The notes: generated from the letters alone by a model not told the origin. A stretch of DNA of 64,000 nucleotides from Delftia acidovorans (GCA_031286585.1 JAITUC010000010.1:1-64000); one strand, 5' to 3'. Positions 53,517 through 62,965 are shown, counted from the stretch's first letter. A program made the numbers and translations.

Positions 53517-54110
53517 TCAGCGGCCCAGGCGCGCCCACAGCGCGTCGGACACGCGGCGCGTGGCCTGCAGCATGTGGATGGTCAGCGGCGCAATCAGGCG
53601 CAGGCCGCCCGCGCGGCCCGTGCGCAGCCGGTGTGCATCGTCCATGCGCTTCCACTGCACAAAGAAATGCTCGGTGAAACGCAGCATCAATGCCAGCTGC
53701 AGGGCCACCTGCTCGGGGGAGATGCCGATGCGCTCCAGCGGCGCCAGCAGCCGCTCCAGCACATCGACCAGATCGCTGGGGCGCGTGCTCACGGTCAGCG
53801 CCATGCCCAGCGTGGAGGCGCAGACCAGGCGCAGCGCGCTGGCGGCGGCCAGGGCGTAGTGCTGCATCCACACATGGAAGCCGGCGACCAGCAGCGCCGC
53901 CACGGTGACCGACAGCATGAGCCGCCGTGCGCCCTCGGTGGCACGGCCCAGCGACAGCCACAGCAGGCCGCAGGCGGCGCCGGCCAGGGCCAGCAGCCAC
54001 GGTGAATCGATGAGGAACAGGCCCGTGCCCAGCAGCGCCATGAGCAGCAGCTTGCGGCCCGCGCTCCAGGCATGGAGCCAGCTGGTGTATTCGCTGTAGA
54101 GGCTTCCCAT
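53517..54110 (-). CDS. bioN: Biotin ECF transporter T component BioN (EcfT family)
   Basis: 197-aa membrane protein with four or so helices, starting MGSLYSEYTSWLHAWSAGRK. ALTVSTRPSDLVDVLERLLAPLE and ALMLRFTEHFFVQWKRMDDA carry the coupling region that touches the ATPase. Lies 17 bp after bioM. Confidence 0.9.
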   Translation of the reverse strand: MGSLYSEYTSWLHAWSAGRKLLLMALLGTGLFLIDSPWLLALAGAACGLLWLSLGRATEGARRLMLSVTVAALLVAGFHVWMQHYALAAASALRLVCASTLGMALTVSTRPSDLVDVLERLLAPLERIGISPEQVALQLALMLRFTEHFFVQWKRMDDAHRLRTGRAGGLRLIAPLTIHMLQATRRVSDALWARLGR

Positions 54111-54127
54111 GGCGGCCGGCTCCTGCG

Positions 54128-54868
54128 TCAGTCCTGCGCTTGCAGCCGGCGTGCCACGTCGGCTTCATAGGCCGCGCAGACCGCGTGGCCCGGGCCGTCT
54201 GCGCGCACCTTGCCGCGCTCCAGCCAGAGCACGCGGCCGAAGCTGCGCACGTGATCCAGCACATGGGTGGAGACCAGCACCTGCTGGTCGGCCGCCGCGA
54301 TGTCCCTGGCCAGCCGCGCCTGGCCCGGCAGGTCCAGGCTGGCGAAGGGCTCGTCCAGCAGCAGCACGCGCGGCGCGGCAATGAGCAGGGCCAGCCAGCA
54401 CACCTGCTGGCGCTGGCCCTGGCTGAGTCCGGCCACGGCGCGCGGTGCCCAGTCGGCCAGGCCGCGGCTGGCCAGCAGGGCGCGCGCGCGCTCCGTGGCC
54501 TCGCGCCGCGAGATGCCCGAGGGGCGCAGGCCCAGGGCCAGCTCTTCCTCCACGGTGGGGAAGATGATCTGGTCGTCGGGGTTCTGGAACATCAGCCCGA
54601 CCTGGCCCGGGCGCTGCGCACGTGCCTCGTGCAGTTCGGTGCCGTCCAGCAGCACGCGCCCGGCCTCGGGCGCATCCAGTCCGCACAGCAGGCGGAACAG
54701 GCTGGTCTTGCCGGCGCCGTTGTCACCGATGAGGCCCACGCGCGGCTCGTCCAGCCGCAGGTCGAGGCCGTCAAAGACTGTTGTGATGCCGCGCCGCAGG
54801 CGCACGGCTTCCACGCGCAGGCGGGCGGCGCTGGCAGGACGGTCGGCAGTTTTGGAGGTTTCGGGCAT
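54128..54868 (-). CDS. bioM: Biotin ECF transporter ATPase BioM
   Basis: 246 aa. Walker A GDNGAGKTS, the ECF-typical Q-loop MFQNPDDQIIFPTVEEEL, signature GLSQGQRQQ (SQGQ in place of SGGQ), Walker B LLLDEPFASLD, H-loop STHVLDHV. Start MPETSKTAD is preferred because upstream codons are in the promoter region. First gene of the six-gene minus-strand operon. Confidence 0.92.
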   Translation of the reverse strand: MPETSKTADRPASAARLRVEAVRLRRGITTVFDGLDLRLDEPRVGLIGDNGAGKTSLFRLLCGLDAPEAGRVLLDGTELHEARAQRPGQVGLMFQNPDDQIIFPTVEEELALGLRPSGISRREATERARALLASRGLADWAPRAVAGLSQGQRQQVCWLALLIAAPRVLLLDEPFASLDLPGQARLARDIAAADQQVLVSTHVLDHVRSFGRVLWLERGKVRADGPGHAVCAAYEADVARRLQAQD

Positions 54869-54887
54869 GGCGGAGGAAAGCGGGCAC

Positions 54888-54897
54888 TTACCTGTAA
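54888..54897. promoter_or_regulatory. TTACCTGTAA, possible BioR-like site
   Basis: Ten bases, 19 bp upstream of bioM, matching the BioR consensus TTATMKATAA at 8 of 10 positions. BioR is a GntR-family biotin regulator known mainly from alpha-proteobacteria. No BirA-type TTGTAAACC site was seen in the spacer. Confidence 0.25.
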
Positions 54898-55066
54898 TGC
54901 ACGCAACCGCAAGGGATCTTGCCGTTGTACAGGCCTGTCGGGGGCGGATTCTAGCAATGCCGTCCAGGCCGTACATCAAGGCCTGAAAGACGGCAATCGA
55001 TATAAGCACCGTATTTTTTATTCTTTTGTTTGAACAACGTTTTGCAACACACTCGTTAGAACACTA

Positions 55067-55258
55067 ATGACGGCAGATCCCGGGGATTCGCCTGTGCTTG
55101 GCGACGACGCAAGACAACGCATGTCCATCGGCATGCAACTGCGTCCAACTGCGCAGCACGGGGCCCGGAAATTGCGCGTCATTGCCTGGAGATGGCGGTG
55201 CAAAGGCTGCCGTTGCCGATCCCAGGACCGTTTTCATTGCCGAACCGAGACTCCATGA
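55067..55258 (+). CDS. Possible upstream ORF with a cysteine-rich end, overlapping the metN start
   Basis: 63 codons from ATG 55067 (or shorter from ATG 55121). The end reads [20 protein letters not shown], with four TGC codons within 13. Its TGA overlaps the metN ATG (ATGA), the arrangement of translational coupling. Ribosome-binding sites are weak at all candidate starts. It may be a cysteine-responsive leader or chance; the rest of the 54869-55254 spacer shows no recognisable riboswitch. Confidence 0.3.
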   Translation: MTADPGDSPVLGDDARQRMSIGMQLRPTAQHGARKLRVIAWRWRCKGCRCRSQDRFHCRTETP

Positions 55259-56136
55259 CCGTCCAGACCGCCCATTTGGCCCCGGAAAACGCGCTGATCC
55301 GCCTGCGTGACCTGCAAAAGAAATTTGTAACAGCCGATGGCAAGCACTTCGACGCCGTGCGCTCGGTATCGCTGGACATCGGCCAGGGCACGGTCTTCGG
55401 CCTCATCGGCAAGAGCGGGGCCGGCAAGTCCACGCTGCTGCGCCTGATCAACCTGCTGGAGCGTCCCGACAGTGGCGAGGTGGTGGTGGCGGGCCAGCGC
55501 CTGACCGACCTGGGCCGCCGCGCGCTGCGCGAGGCGCGCCAGAACATCGGCATGATCTTTCAGCAGTTCAACCTGCTGCAGAACGCCACCGTGTTCGAGA
55601 ACGTGGCCTTCCCGCTGCGCATCCACGGAGGCCATTCGCGTGCCCAGATCGAGCAGCGCGTGCGCGAGTGCCTGGACATCGTCGGCCTGACCGACAAGGC
55701 GGCCAGCCATCCTGCCCAGCTGTCGGGCGGCCAGAAGCAGCGCGTGGCGATTGCGCGCGCCCTGGCGCCGCGCCCGCAGGTGCTGCTGTGCGACGAGCCC
55801 ACTTCGGCGCTGGACAGCGAGACCACGCGCTCCATCCTGGCCACGCTGGCCGACATCAACAGCCGCCTGGGCGTGACCATCGTCATCGTCACGCACGAAC
55901 TGGCCGTGGTCGATGCGCTGTGCAGCGAGGTGGCCATCATCGAACAGGGCCAGGTGGCCGAACGTTTCACGCTGCCCGCGTTGCCGCAGGGTCGCGCCTA
56001 CGAGGCGCCGCAGCGCGCCACGCTGCTGGGCAGCGAGCTCGAGGCCCTGCGCGTGGAGCGCGCCGACAAGGCCCTGCGCGAACGCGGCGCCACCCGTCCC
56101 GTGGTGCTGCGCGCCGTGGGCGGCTCCGAGCACTGA
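55255..56136 (+). CDS. metN: Methionine ABC transporter ATP-binding protein MetN, short form
   Basis: 293-aa ATPase: [85 protein letters not shown]. coli MetN is 343 aa with a C-terminal NIL (ACT-like) domain that senses methionine. That domain looks reduced or missing here (only about 45 residues follow the ATPase core), so substrate feedback may differ. Its start overlaps a possible upstream ORF. Confidence 0.93.
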   Translation: MTVQTAHLAPENALIRLRDLQKKFVTADGKHFDAVRSVSLDIGQGTVFGLIGKSGAGKSTLLRLINLLERPDSGEVVVAGQRLTDLGRRALREARQNIGMIFQQFNLLQNATVFENVAFPLRIHGGHSRAQIEQRVRECLDIVGLTDKAASHPAQLSGGQKQRVAIARALAPRPQVLLCDEPTSALDSETTRSILATLADINSRLGVTIVIVTHELAVVDALCSEVAIIEQGQVAERFTLPALPQGRAYEAPQRATLLGSELEALRVERADKALRERGATRPVVLRAVGGSEH

Positions 56137-56187
56137 TGGGGCTTTCTCCCCGTCCCGTTTTCCCCTTCTTTTCGATTCCGCCTTCCC

Positions 56188-56853
56188 ATGTCTGAAAACA
56201 TCGTCGAAATCCTGCCCGAGCTGTGGCTGGCCATGGGCCAGACCCTTTTGATGCTGGGCATCGGCCTGTCGGCCGCCGTGCTGATCGGCGGTCCGCTGGG
56301 CGTGCTGCTGTTCCTGCTGGGCCCCGGCCAGTCGCTGGACAACCGCCCGGCCTTCGCCGTGCTGAACTGGACGGTCAACACCGTGCGGTCCTTCCCCTTC
56401 ATCATCTTGCTGGTCGCCCTGGTGCCCTTCACGCGCTGGCTGGCCGGCACCTCCATCGGCCCGCTGGCCGCGGCCGTGCCGCTGTCCGTGGCGGCCATTC
56501 CCTACCTGGCGCGCCTGGTGGACCAGTGCCTGCGCGATGTGCCGCGCGGCGTGATCGAGGCCGCGCACGCCATGGGCGCCTCGGAACTGCAGATCGTCTG
56601 GCGCGTGCTCATCGTCGAGGCGCGCTCTGGCCTGGTGCTGGCGCTGACCGTGCTGGCCGTGAGCTTTCTGTCGTACTCGGCCATTGCCGGCGTGGTGGGC
56701 GGCGGCGGCATCGGCGACCTGGCCATCCGCTACGGCTACTACCGTTTCCAGACCGATGTGATGGTGCTCACCGTGACCATCCTCGTGGCCATGGTCCAGG
56801 TCATCCAGTTCGTGGGCAACACGGCGGCCCGCCGCCTGGACAAGCGCGGCTGA
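56188..56853 (+). CDS. metI: Methionine ABC transporter permease MetI
   Basis: 221 aa, five helices. WTVNTVRSFPFIILLVALVP and AAHAMGASELQIVWRVLIVE (the EAA loop) are characteristic; SYSAIAGVVGGGGIGDLAIR is near the C-terminus. Inner membrane, works with MetN and MetQ. Confidence 0.95.
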   Translation: MSENIVEILPELWLAMGQTLLMLGIGLSAAVLIGGPLGVLLFLLGPGQSLDNRPAFAVLNWTVNTVRSFPFIILLVALVPFTRWLAGTSIGPLAAAVPLSVAAIPYLARLVDQCLRDVPRGVIEAAHAMGASELQIVWRVLIVEARSGLVLALTVLAVSFLSYSAIAGVVGGGGIGDLAIRYGYYRFQTDVMVLTVTILVAMVQVIQFVGNTAARRLDKRG

Positions 56854-56908
56854 GCGCGCTGTCCAGACCCGCTTTCTTCCCGCTTTCTCCCAAAAAAAGG
56901 ATTCCGAC

Positions 56909-57739
56909 ATGACTGCATCCCTTTCCTTCGTGCGCCGCCATCTGCTGGCCTCGGCCGCCATCCTTGCCGCTGCCAGCGTGCTGGCGCTGCCCGCCCACGC
57001 GCAGGCCGACAAGAAGCAGCTGGTGATCGGCGGCACGGCCGGCTCCAACATCGACCAGCTCAAGCAGGGCATCGTGCCGCTGCTGCAAAAGAAGGGCTAC
57101 CAGGTCAAGCTGGTGGAGTTCAACGACTACGTCCAGCCCAACCTGGCGCTGGCCCAGGGCTCGCTGGACGCCAACTTCTTCCAGCACCGCGTCTACCTGC
57201 AGAAGTTCGCGGCCGACCAGAAGCTGGACCTGGTGGAACTGGTGCAAGGCCCGATCGCACCGCTGGGCGTGTATTCCAAGACCCGCAAGACCCTGGCCGA
57301 GGCCAAGGAAGGCGACCGCGTGACCCTGCCCAACGACCCCAGCAACCTGGCACGCGCGCTGGTGCTGCTGGAGCAGGCCGGGCTGATCAAGGCCAAGCCT
57401 GGCATCGATCCGCTGCGCGTGTCCGAAAAGGACCTGGCCGAGAATCCGCGCAAGCTCAAGTTCATCCCGCTGGAAGCAGCGCAGCTGCCGCGTTCGCTGG
57501 GCGACACCGAGTACGCCATCATCAACGGCAACTTCGCCATCTCCTCGGGCCTGAAGCTGACCGAGGCCGTCTCGCTGGAAAAGACCCCCGACCACTACCT
57601 GAACGTGGTGGCCATCAAGAAGAAGGACCAGGGCACGGCATGGGCCAAGGACCTGGCCGAGGTCTACCGCTCGGCGGAATTCAAGGCCGTGGTGGACAGC
57701 AAGTTCCAGGGCTACGCCAAGCCCTCTTTCCTACAGTAA
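56909..57739 (+). CDS. metQ: MetQ/NlpA-family binding protein, copy 2
   Basis: 276 aa. Signal peptide 1-31 (ASVLALPAHAQA), no lipobox. LVIGGTAGSNIDQLKQGIVP, EFNDYVQPNLALAQGSLDAN and LPNDPSNLARALVLLEQAGL match the family. AAAGGA stands before the ATG. Third gene of metNIQ. The first copy at 48384 is a clear paralogue. Confidence 0.94.
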   Translation: MTASLSFVRRHLLASAAILAAASVLALPAHAQADKKQLVIGGTAGSNIDQLKQGIVPLLQKKGYQVKLVEFNDYVQPNLALAQGSLDANFFQHRVYLQKFAADQKLDLVELVQGPIAPLGVYSKTRKTLAEAKEGDRVTLPNDPSNLARALVLLEQAGLIKAKPGIDPLRVSEKDLAENPRKLKFIPLEAAQLPRSLGDTEYAIINGNFAISSGLKLTEAVSLEKTPDHYLNVVAIKKKDQGTAWAKDLAEVYRSAEFKAVVDSKFQGYAKPSFLQ

Positions 57740-57835
57740 GCCTGCTGAAGGCGGCCACATAATGGCTGCTTGCGGGAGGTGGGCCTCCCGCCCGTTTCCC
57801 GCCCGCTTTCCCCCCACTTCCCCCAGGAGCAATAC

Positions 57836-58384
57836 ATGAGCCAGATCAAGGTCGCTGTCATCGTGGGCAGCCTGCGCAAGGATTCCTTCAACCGCAAATT
57901 CGCCGACGCCATTGCGCGCCTGGCGCCCGAAGGCCTGGTCTTCGAGCAGGTCGCCATCGGCAACCTGCCGCTGTACAACCAGGACCATGACGGCAACGAA
58001 GCCGAGCCGGTCAAGGCCTTCCGCGCACAGATCCAGTCGGCGCAGGCCGTGCTGTTCCTGACGCCCGAGTACAACCGCTCGATTCCCGGCGTGCTCAAGA
58101 ATGCGCTGGACCAGGGATCGCGCCCCTACGGCAAGAGCGTCTGGGCCGGCAAGCCTGCTGCCGTAGCCGGTGTCTCCGTGGGCGCCATCGGCACGGCACT
58201 TGCGCAGCAGCACCTGCGCAATGTGCTGGCCTACCTGGACATGCCCACGCTGGCCCAGCCCGAGATCTTCATCCAGGCCAAGGATGGCCTGTTTGCCGAA
58301 GACGGCTCCATCGGTGCCGGCAGCCGTGACTTCGTGAACGGCTTCTTGCAGAAGTTCGCTGCCTGGGCGCGCAAGCACCAGTGA
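57836..58384 (+). CDS. NADPH-dependent FMN reductase (ChrR/SsuE-like flavoprotein)
   Basis: 182 aa flavodoxin-like fold: VAVIVGSLRKDSFNRKFADA binds the FMN phosphate and LTPEYNRSIPGVLKNALDQG is the family signature. CAGGAG precedes ATG 57836. It may reduce quinones or chromate, or supply FMNH2 to SsuD, which lacks its own reductase gene here (inference). Follows metQ by 96 bp. Confidence 0.9.
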   Translation: MSQIKVAVIVGSLRKDSFNRKFADAIARLAPEGLVFEQVAIGNLPLYNQDHDGNEAEPVKAFRAQIQSAQAVLFLTPEYNRSIPGVLKNALDQGSRPYGKSVWAGKPAAVAGVSVGAIGTALAQQHLRNVLAYLDMPTLAQPEIFIQAKDGLFAEDGSIGAGSRDFVNGFLQKFAAWARKHQ

Positions 58385-58414
58385 ACGGCGCGGCAAGGCC
58401 GCTCAAGCCACAAA

Positions 58415-58439
58415 AAAAGCCCGGCAATGCCGGGCTTTT
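58415..58439. terminator. Terminator after the FMN reductase gene
   Basis: AAAAGCCCGGC, loop AAT, GCCGGGCTTTT; can serve both converging genes. Confidence 0.85.
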
Positions 58440-58466
58440 GCGTTGTGGGGCCTGTGGGTGCAGAGC

Positions 58467-58955
58467 TCAGGAAGCGGGAGATGGATTTGCAATCGCTGCA
58501 GCGGGGCGCGCAGTGGACGATGCCTTCTCGCGCGCCTGGGCCTGGTCGATGGCGTCGATGATCACCACGCCCGTCGATTTGACGCCGGGCGCAGAGAAGC
58601 CGGCGCCGGGCGTCACACCGGGATGGGCCAGCAGCTTGCGCGTCATCTCCTGGTTCAGCTGCTGCTGGCTGGGCCTGGCGGGTGCAGGCGCCACTGCGGC
58701 CTGCGCAGGCTCCTCGGGCGCAGGCGCTTCGTCGGTGTTGCGCACATAGCTGCGGTAAACGCGGGAATTGAGCTGCTCCTGGTCCTGCTCGCGCTGGTAT
58801 TGCATGAACTGGTAGACGCCGATGCCCACCACCGTAATCGCCAGCAAGGAGACGGCGATCACCGTGATGACCAGGTTTTCATCGGACGGCGGGCGTGCAT
58901 GGACATGGACAGGGCCGCGTGGCCGTGCGTGGGGGCGGGGACTTGTGGCTGGCAT
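58467..58955 (-). CDS. Single-pass membrane protein of unknown function
   Basis: 162 aa. A basic, Pro/Arg/His-rich cytoplasmic N-terminus (1-25), one membrane helix (NLVITVIAVSLLAITVVGIG, about 27-48), then a charged coil-like stretch (QYQREQDQEQLNSRVYRS) and a Pro/Ala-rich periplasmic tail. A longer in-frame reading upstream lacks a protein-like sequence. Family not recognised. Confidence 0.7.
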   Translation of the reverse strand: MPATSPRPHARPRGPVHVHARPPSDENLVITVIAVSLLAITVVGIGVYQFMQYQREQDQEQLNSRVYRSYVRNTDEAPAPEEPAQAAVAPAPARPSQQQLNQEMTRKLLAHPGVTPGAGFSAPGVKSTGVVIIDAIDQAQAREKASSTARPAAAIANPSPAS

Positions 58956-59218
58956 GGATGGAAGGCAATGAATGCAATAAGGCTGCCTGGATATCGGCAG
59001 GCCCGCCGTCTTTCTGAAACGCAGACGGTTCGTGTCGGACAAAGCCGCGAATAGGCGGTAATGGTTCAGCCTAACAGCTTCGTGTGTCTGCGAAAGCCCA
59101 TTGCGCATTGCATTTTTCAAAGGAGGCGCAGGGGCGGATACCTCTTTTGTTCGCCTCAGTCCATTGGGAGCATTCCGGACGGCCCGGCACGGCCGCTGTC
59201 GTGCCTCTCCAAAAGCAA

Positions 59219-59246
59219 AAGCGCCTGGGCCGGAACCCAGGCGCTT
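59219..59246 (-). terminator. Terminator of azoR
   Basis: AAGCGCCTGGG paired with CCCAGGCGCTT, 6-base loop; on the minus strand followed by TTGCTTTT. Confidence 0.8.
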
Positions 59247-59290
59247 GTCCATTCATTGAGCAGGCAGCCCCTGCGGGCTGCAATTGGGCA

Positions 59291-59932
59291 TCAGGCAGCC
59301 AATGCGGCTTCCTGATTGGCGGCCGCAGCCGCTGCACGCACGATGTCGCTGCGGGCCGACTCCAGGGCCTTGGCCTTGGATTCATCGCCCATGGCCACGC
59401 CTTCGGCGCGCACGATGCTCACATCGGTGATGCCCAGGAAGCCGAACACCGTCTTCAGGTAGCTTTCCTGGTGCTCCAGGGCCTGGCCCATTTCGCTGGT
59501 GGAGTACACACCGCCACGCGTGGAGGCCACGATGACCTTCTTGCCCTTGGCCAGGCCTTCGGGGCCGGCTGCGGTGTAGCGGAAGGTGCGGCCGCCCTGG
59601 GCGATGCGGTCGATCCAGGCCTTGAGCTGGCTGGAGATGGTGAAGTTGTAGAAGGGGGCGCCGACCACGACCACATCGGCTGCCAGGAACTGGCTCACCA
59701 GGGCCTCGGAGATGGCGTTCTGTGCGCGCTCGGCTTCCGTGGTGGCGGCCTGGCCGGTGCGAAAGCCCATGGACACCGCGTTCAGGTGGTCGGGGGCGTT
59801 CACGGCCAGATCCAGGTATTCGACCTTGGCGCCGGGATTGGCGGCCACCAGGGCTGCCACGGTCTGGGCGGTCAGCTGGCGGGACACCGAAGCGGCGCCG
59901 GTGATGGAAGAGTCGATGTGCAGCACTTGCAT
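59291..59932 (-). CDS. azoR: FMN-dependent NADH:quinone oxidoreductase/azoreductase AzoR
   Basis: 213-aa flavodoxin-like enzyme. [20 protein letters not shown] and [20 protein letters not shown] are typical, and [13 protein letters not shown] lies near the flavin. It reduces quinones and azo compounds with two electrons. Divergent from a LysR gene with a 166-bp spacer, the usual arrangement for regulator and target. Confidence 0.93.
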   Translation of the reverse strand: MQVLHIDSSITGAASVSRQLTAQTVAALVAANPGAKVEYLDLAVNAPDHLNAVSMGFRTGQAATTEAERAQNAISEALVSQFLAADVVVVGAPFYNFTISSQLKAWIDRIAQGGRTFRYTAAGPEGLAKGKKVIVASTRGGVYSTSEMGQALEHQESYLKTVFGFLGITDVSIVRAEGVAMGDESKAKALESARSDIVRAAAAAANQEAALAA

Positions 59933-60098
59933 GAAAAAGCTCCTGGGAGGTATCGGTTGGGATCGGCCGTTCGGGAAAGCTTGCAGGGCCGACGATGGGA
60001 TCAATTGTGAATTTGGACAGAGTCTTTGATAAGCCGCCGAAATTGCGATAGATTGTCCTGAATTTGCATCCAATGAGCACAGGGGAGGGACGCGCGAC

Positions 60099-61028
60099 AT
60101 GATGGATCTCAACGACATGCTGTACTTCGCCGAGGTGGTGGAGCGCGGCGGCTTTGCCTCTGCCGGGCGGGCTCTGGGCATACCCAAGTCGCGGCTGTCG
60201 CGGCGCGTGGCCGAGCTCGAGGCGCGGCTGGGCGTGCGCCTGCTGCAGCGCACCACGCGCAAGCTTTCGCTGACCCAGGTGGGCGAGGCCTATCTGCGGC
60301 ACTGCCAGGCCATGCGCGATGCGGCCCTGGCCGCCGCCGACACCGTGGCCGAGGTGCAGACCGAGCCGCGCGGCACCATCCGCGTGAGCTGCCCCGTGAC
60401 CCTGGCCCAGACCGTGCTGGGCGAGCTCATGCCCCAGTTCCTGCAGCGCTGCCCGCTGGTGCATGTGGAGATGCAGGTGACCAACCGGCCGGTGAACCTG
60501 GTGGAGGAGGGCATCGACGTGGCGCTGCGCGTGCGCCCCAGCCTGGAGGACAGCGGCTCCATGGTCGTCAAGCGGTTGGACGTGGCGCGCCAGATCCTCG
60601 TGGCCAGCCCGGAACTGCTGGAGCGCCAGGGCACGCCACGCGCTCTGGCCGACCTGCAGCACCTGGACAGCATGGCCATGTCGGCGGTGGACGGCCAGTC
60701 CAGCCTGCTGCTGGTCGGCCCCGAAGGCCGCGAGCAGCGCCTGCAACTGCAGCCGCGCTATGTGGTGGATGACCTGCTCACGCTGAAATTCGCAGCGCTG
60801 GCCGGCAGCGGCATGTGCTGGCTGCCCGACTACATGTGCCACGAGGAACTGGCCGAAGGCCGGCTCGTGCACCTGCTGCCGGGCTGGGAGCCGCCCCAGG
60901 GCATCGTGCACGCGGTCTTTCCCTCGCGGCGCGGCCTGGCGCCGGCCGTGCGGCATTTCCTGGACTTCCTGGGAGAGACCGTGCCGGGGCGCAACAGCCA
61001 CGCCACGCGCGAGCCGGCGGCACGCTAG
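60099..61028 (+). CDS. LysR-family regulator divergent from azoR
   Basis: 309 aa. The helix-turn-helix is [21 protein letters not shown] near 19-40, and [20 protein letters not shown] is the AaeR/DsdC-like linker. GGGAGGG lies upstream of tandem ATGs (60099, 60102). Related regulators respond to quinones, phenols or thiol-reactive compounds, which would fit control of azoR (inference). Confidence 0.9.
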   Translation: MMDLNDMLYFAEVVERGGFASAGRALGIPKSRLSRRVAELEARLGVRLLQRTTRKLSLTQVGEAYLRHCQAMRDAALAAADTVAEVQTEPRGTIRVSCPVTLAQTVLGELMPQFLQRCPLVHVEMQVTNRPVNLVEEGIDVALRVRPSLEDSGSMVVKRLDVARQILVASPELLERQGTPRALADLQHLDSMAMSAVDGQSSLLLVGPEGREQRLQLQPRYVVDDLLTLKFAALAGSGMCWLPDYMCHEELAEGRLVHLLPGWEPPQGIVHAVFPSRRGLAPAVRHFLDFLGETVPGRNSHATREPAAR

Positions 61029-61143
61029 GGTTGGGTTGCACCTCGCCCCGCCATAAGGAAACAACAAAACGTTCGTTGGGATAGTTGGCGGTGTTCTCCA
61101 CAATCGGGGCCCATGTCCAGCAATGGGCAGTCCAGGAGAACCC

Positions 61144-61806
61144 ATGAATCCCCACCGCATCATCATCGTGCCCGGCTGGCGCAACTCCGGTCCTGACCAC
61201 TGGCAAAGCCTGTGGGCGCAGCAGCTGCCGCATGCCGAGCGCGTGGAGCAGGACGACTGGCTGGTGCCCCACCGCGATCCGTGGGTGGCCGCGCTGGAGC
61301 AACTGGTGCTGTCCCGGCCCGAGCCCGTGGTGCTGGCTGCCCACAGCCTGGGCTGCATCACGGCCGCGCACCTGGGCCCCGAGGCCAGCGCCCGCGTGCG
61401 GGGCGCGCTGCTGGTGGCGCCGGCCGATCCCGAGCGCCGGGCCCAGCTGGCCGACTTTGCACCCGTGCCCTATGCGCCGCTGCCCTACCGCAGCGTGCTG
61501 GTGGCCAGCAGCAACGACCCCTACTGTCCGATCCGCCGGGCCGGCGCCTATGCGCGGGCCTGGGGAAGCGAGTTCGTGCGGCTGCAGAACGCGGGGCACA
61601 TCAATGTCGAATCAGGCTTTGGCGACTGGCCCCTGGGCCTGGCGCTGCTGCAGTCGCTGATGCAGGGCGACAGCTGGCAGCCGGCCCAGCCCCGGCCCGT
61701 CGTGCGCCCGCCGCGTTCGCCGCGCCCGCCGCGTTCTCCACGTGCGGCGGCTGCGCATGCATCCGTCTCGGCAGGCGCTGGCGCGCCATGGGCTGCCGGA
61801 CTGTGA
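61144..61806 (+). CDS. RBBP9/YdeN-family serine hydrolase
   Basis: 220 aa alpha/beta hydrolase: IIIVPGWRNSGPDHWQSLWA, nucleophile elbow AAHSLGC (Ser near 76), acid in SSNDPYC, His in NAGHINVESGFGDWP. The last about 45 residues are a Pro/Arg/Ala-rich tail (RPPRSPRPPRSPRAAA) outside the family fold. AGGAG precedes ATG 61144. It lies just upstream of the sulfate transporter genes; the substrate is unknown. Confidence 0.88.
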   Translation: MNPHRIIIVPGWRNSGPDHWQSLWAQQLPHAERVEQDDWLVPHRDPWVAALEQLVLSRPEPVVLAAHSLGCITAAHLGPEASARVRGALLVAPADPERRAQLADFAPVPYAPLPYRSVLVASSNDPYCPIRRAGAYARAWGSEFVRLQNAGHINVESGFGDWPLGLALLQSLMQGDSWQPAQPRPVVRPPRSPRPPRSPRAAAAHASVSAGAGAPWAAGL

Positions 61807-61859
61807 GGGGCGGGCGGTGGCAGCAGGCAGGGCAGGTTCTTTATATGGAAGCAGGCCAT

Positions 61860-61893
61860 TAACAAACAAAAATATATTCTTTTGAGTTTTAAG
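61860..61893. promoter_or_regulatory. Shared upstream block of the sbp genes, copy 2
   Basis: TAACAAAC and, 21 bp on, TTTGAGTTTTAAG, both exact matches to copy 1 at 14133-14167. It ends 70 bp before the sbp start codon. Confidence 0.5.
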
Positions 61894-61963
61894 CCAGTGT
61901 TCGCACAATGTGACTGTCTGTGAATACATCGCAGAGATGTCCACCAATAAAAGGCAGCGAACC

Positions 61964-62965
61964 ATGCATTCTTTGAAGCTCAAGACTTTGTTGGCCACCC
62001 TGGCACTGGCCGCCGCGGGAACGGTATCGGCGCAGAACCAGCTGCTCAACGTTTCGTACGACGTGGCACGCGAGTTCTACAAGGACTACAACGCCGCCTT
62101 CGTCGCCCACTACAAGAAGACCAAGGGCGTGGACATCAAGGTGGACCAATCGCACGGTGGCTCCAGCGCCCAGGCGCGCGCCGTCAATGACGGCCTGGCC
62201 GCCGATGTGGTGACCTTCAACACCACGACCGACGTGCAGTTCCTGGCCGACAGCGGCGTGGTCGCCAAGGACTGGGCCAAGAAATTCCCCAATGACGCAT
62301 CGCCCACCACCTCGACCATGCTGTTCCTGGTGCGCAACGGCAATCCCAAGAACATCAAGGACTGGAGCGACCTGATCCGTCCCGACGTGAAGGTCGTGGT
62401 GGTCAATCCCAAGACCGGCGGCAATGGCCGCTACGCCTATCTGGCAGCCTGGGGCTCGGTGCGCGAGAAGGGCGGCACCGACGCGCAGGCCGCCGAGTTC
62501 GTGCAGCAGCTCTACAAGAACGTGCCCGTGCTGGGCAAGGGCGGACGTGACGCGACCAGCATCTTCCTGCAGCGCAACATCGGCGACGTGCTGATCACGT
62601 TCGAATCCGAAGTGGTCTCCGTGGACCGCGAATTCGGCAAGGGCAAGGTCGATGCCGTCCATCCCTCGGTGTCCATCGTGGCCGAGAACCCCGTGGCCGT
62701 GGTCGAGCGCACCGTGGCCAAGAAGGGCACGGGCCAGTTGGCCCATGACTACCTGGCCTGGCTGTACTCCGACGAGGCCCAGGAAATCGCGGCACAGCAT
62801 GCGCTGCGCCCCCGCTCCGAGGCCGTGCTCAAGAAGCATGCCGATGTATTCAAGCCCATCAAGCAGTTCACCGTGGCCAAGTACTTCGGCTCGCTGTCCG
62901 AGGCCCAGAAGGTGCACTTCAACGACGGCGGACAGTTCGACAAGATCTACGTCCCCGGCAAGTAA
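61964..62965 (+). CDS. sbp: Sulfate ABC transporter periplasmic binding protein (Sbp/CysP), copy 2
   Basis: 333 aa with a signal peptide (1-23, AAAGTVSAQ). LLNVSYDVAREFYKDYN, QSHGGSSAQARAVNDGLAAD and VNPKTGGNGRYAYLAAWG match the family. AAAGG precedes ATG 61964; an upstream in-frame ATG (61937) is less likely. It heads the sulfate importer operon sbp-cysT-(cysW). The paralogue at 14232 differs through much of its length, so the duplication is not recent. Confidence 0.95.
   Translation: MHSLKLKTLLATLALAAAGTVSAQNQLLNVSYDVAREFYKDYNAAFVAHYKKTKGVDIKVDQSHGGSSAQARAVNDGLAADVVTFNTTTDVQFLADSGVVAKDWAKKFPNDASPTTSTMLFLVRNGNPKNIKDWSDLIRPDVKVVVVNPKTGGNGRYAYLAAWGSVREKGGTDAQAAEFVQQLYKNVPVLGKGGRDATSIFLQRNIGDVLITFESEVVSVDREFGKGKVDAVHPSVSIVAENPVAVVERTVAKKGTGQLAHDYLAWLYSDEAQEIAAQHALRPRSEAVLKKHADVFKPIKQFTVAKYFGSLSEAQKVHFNDGGQFDKIYVPGK

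Noticed and set aside
54869-55254. SAM riboswitch upstream of metN
   Set aside because: I could not find conserved SAM-I, SAM-II or SAM/SAH elements in the spacer.
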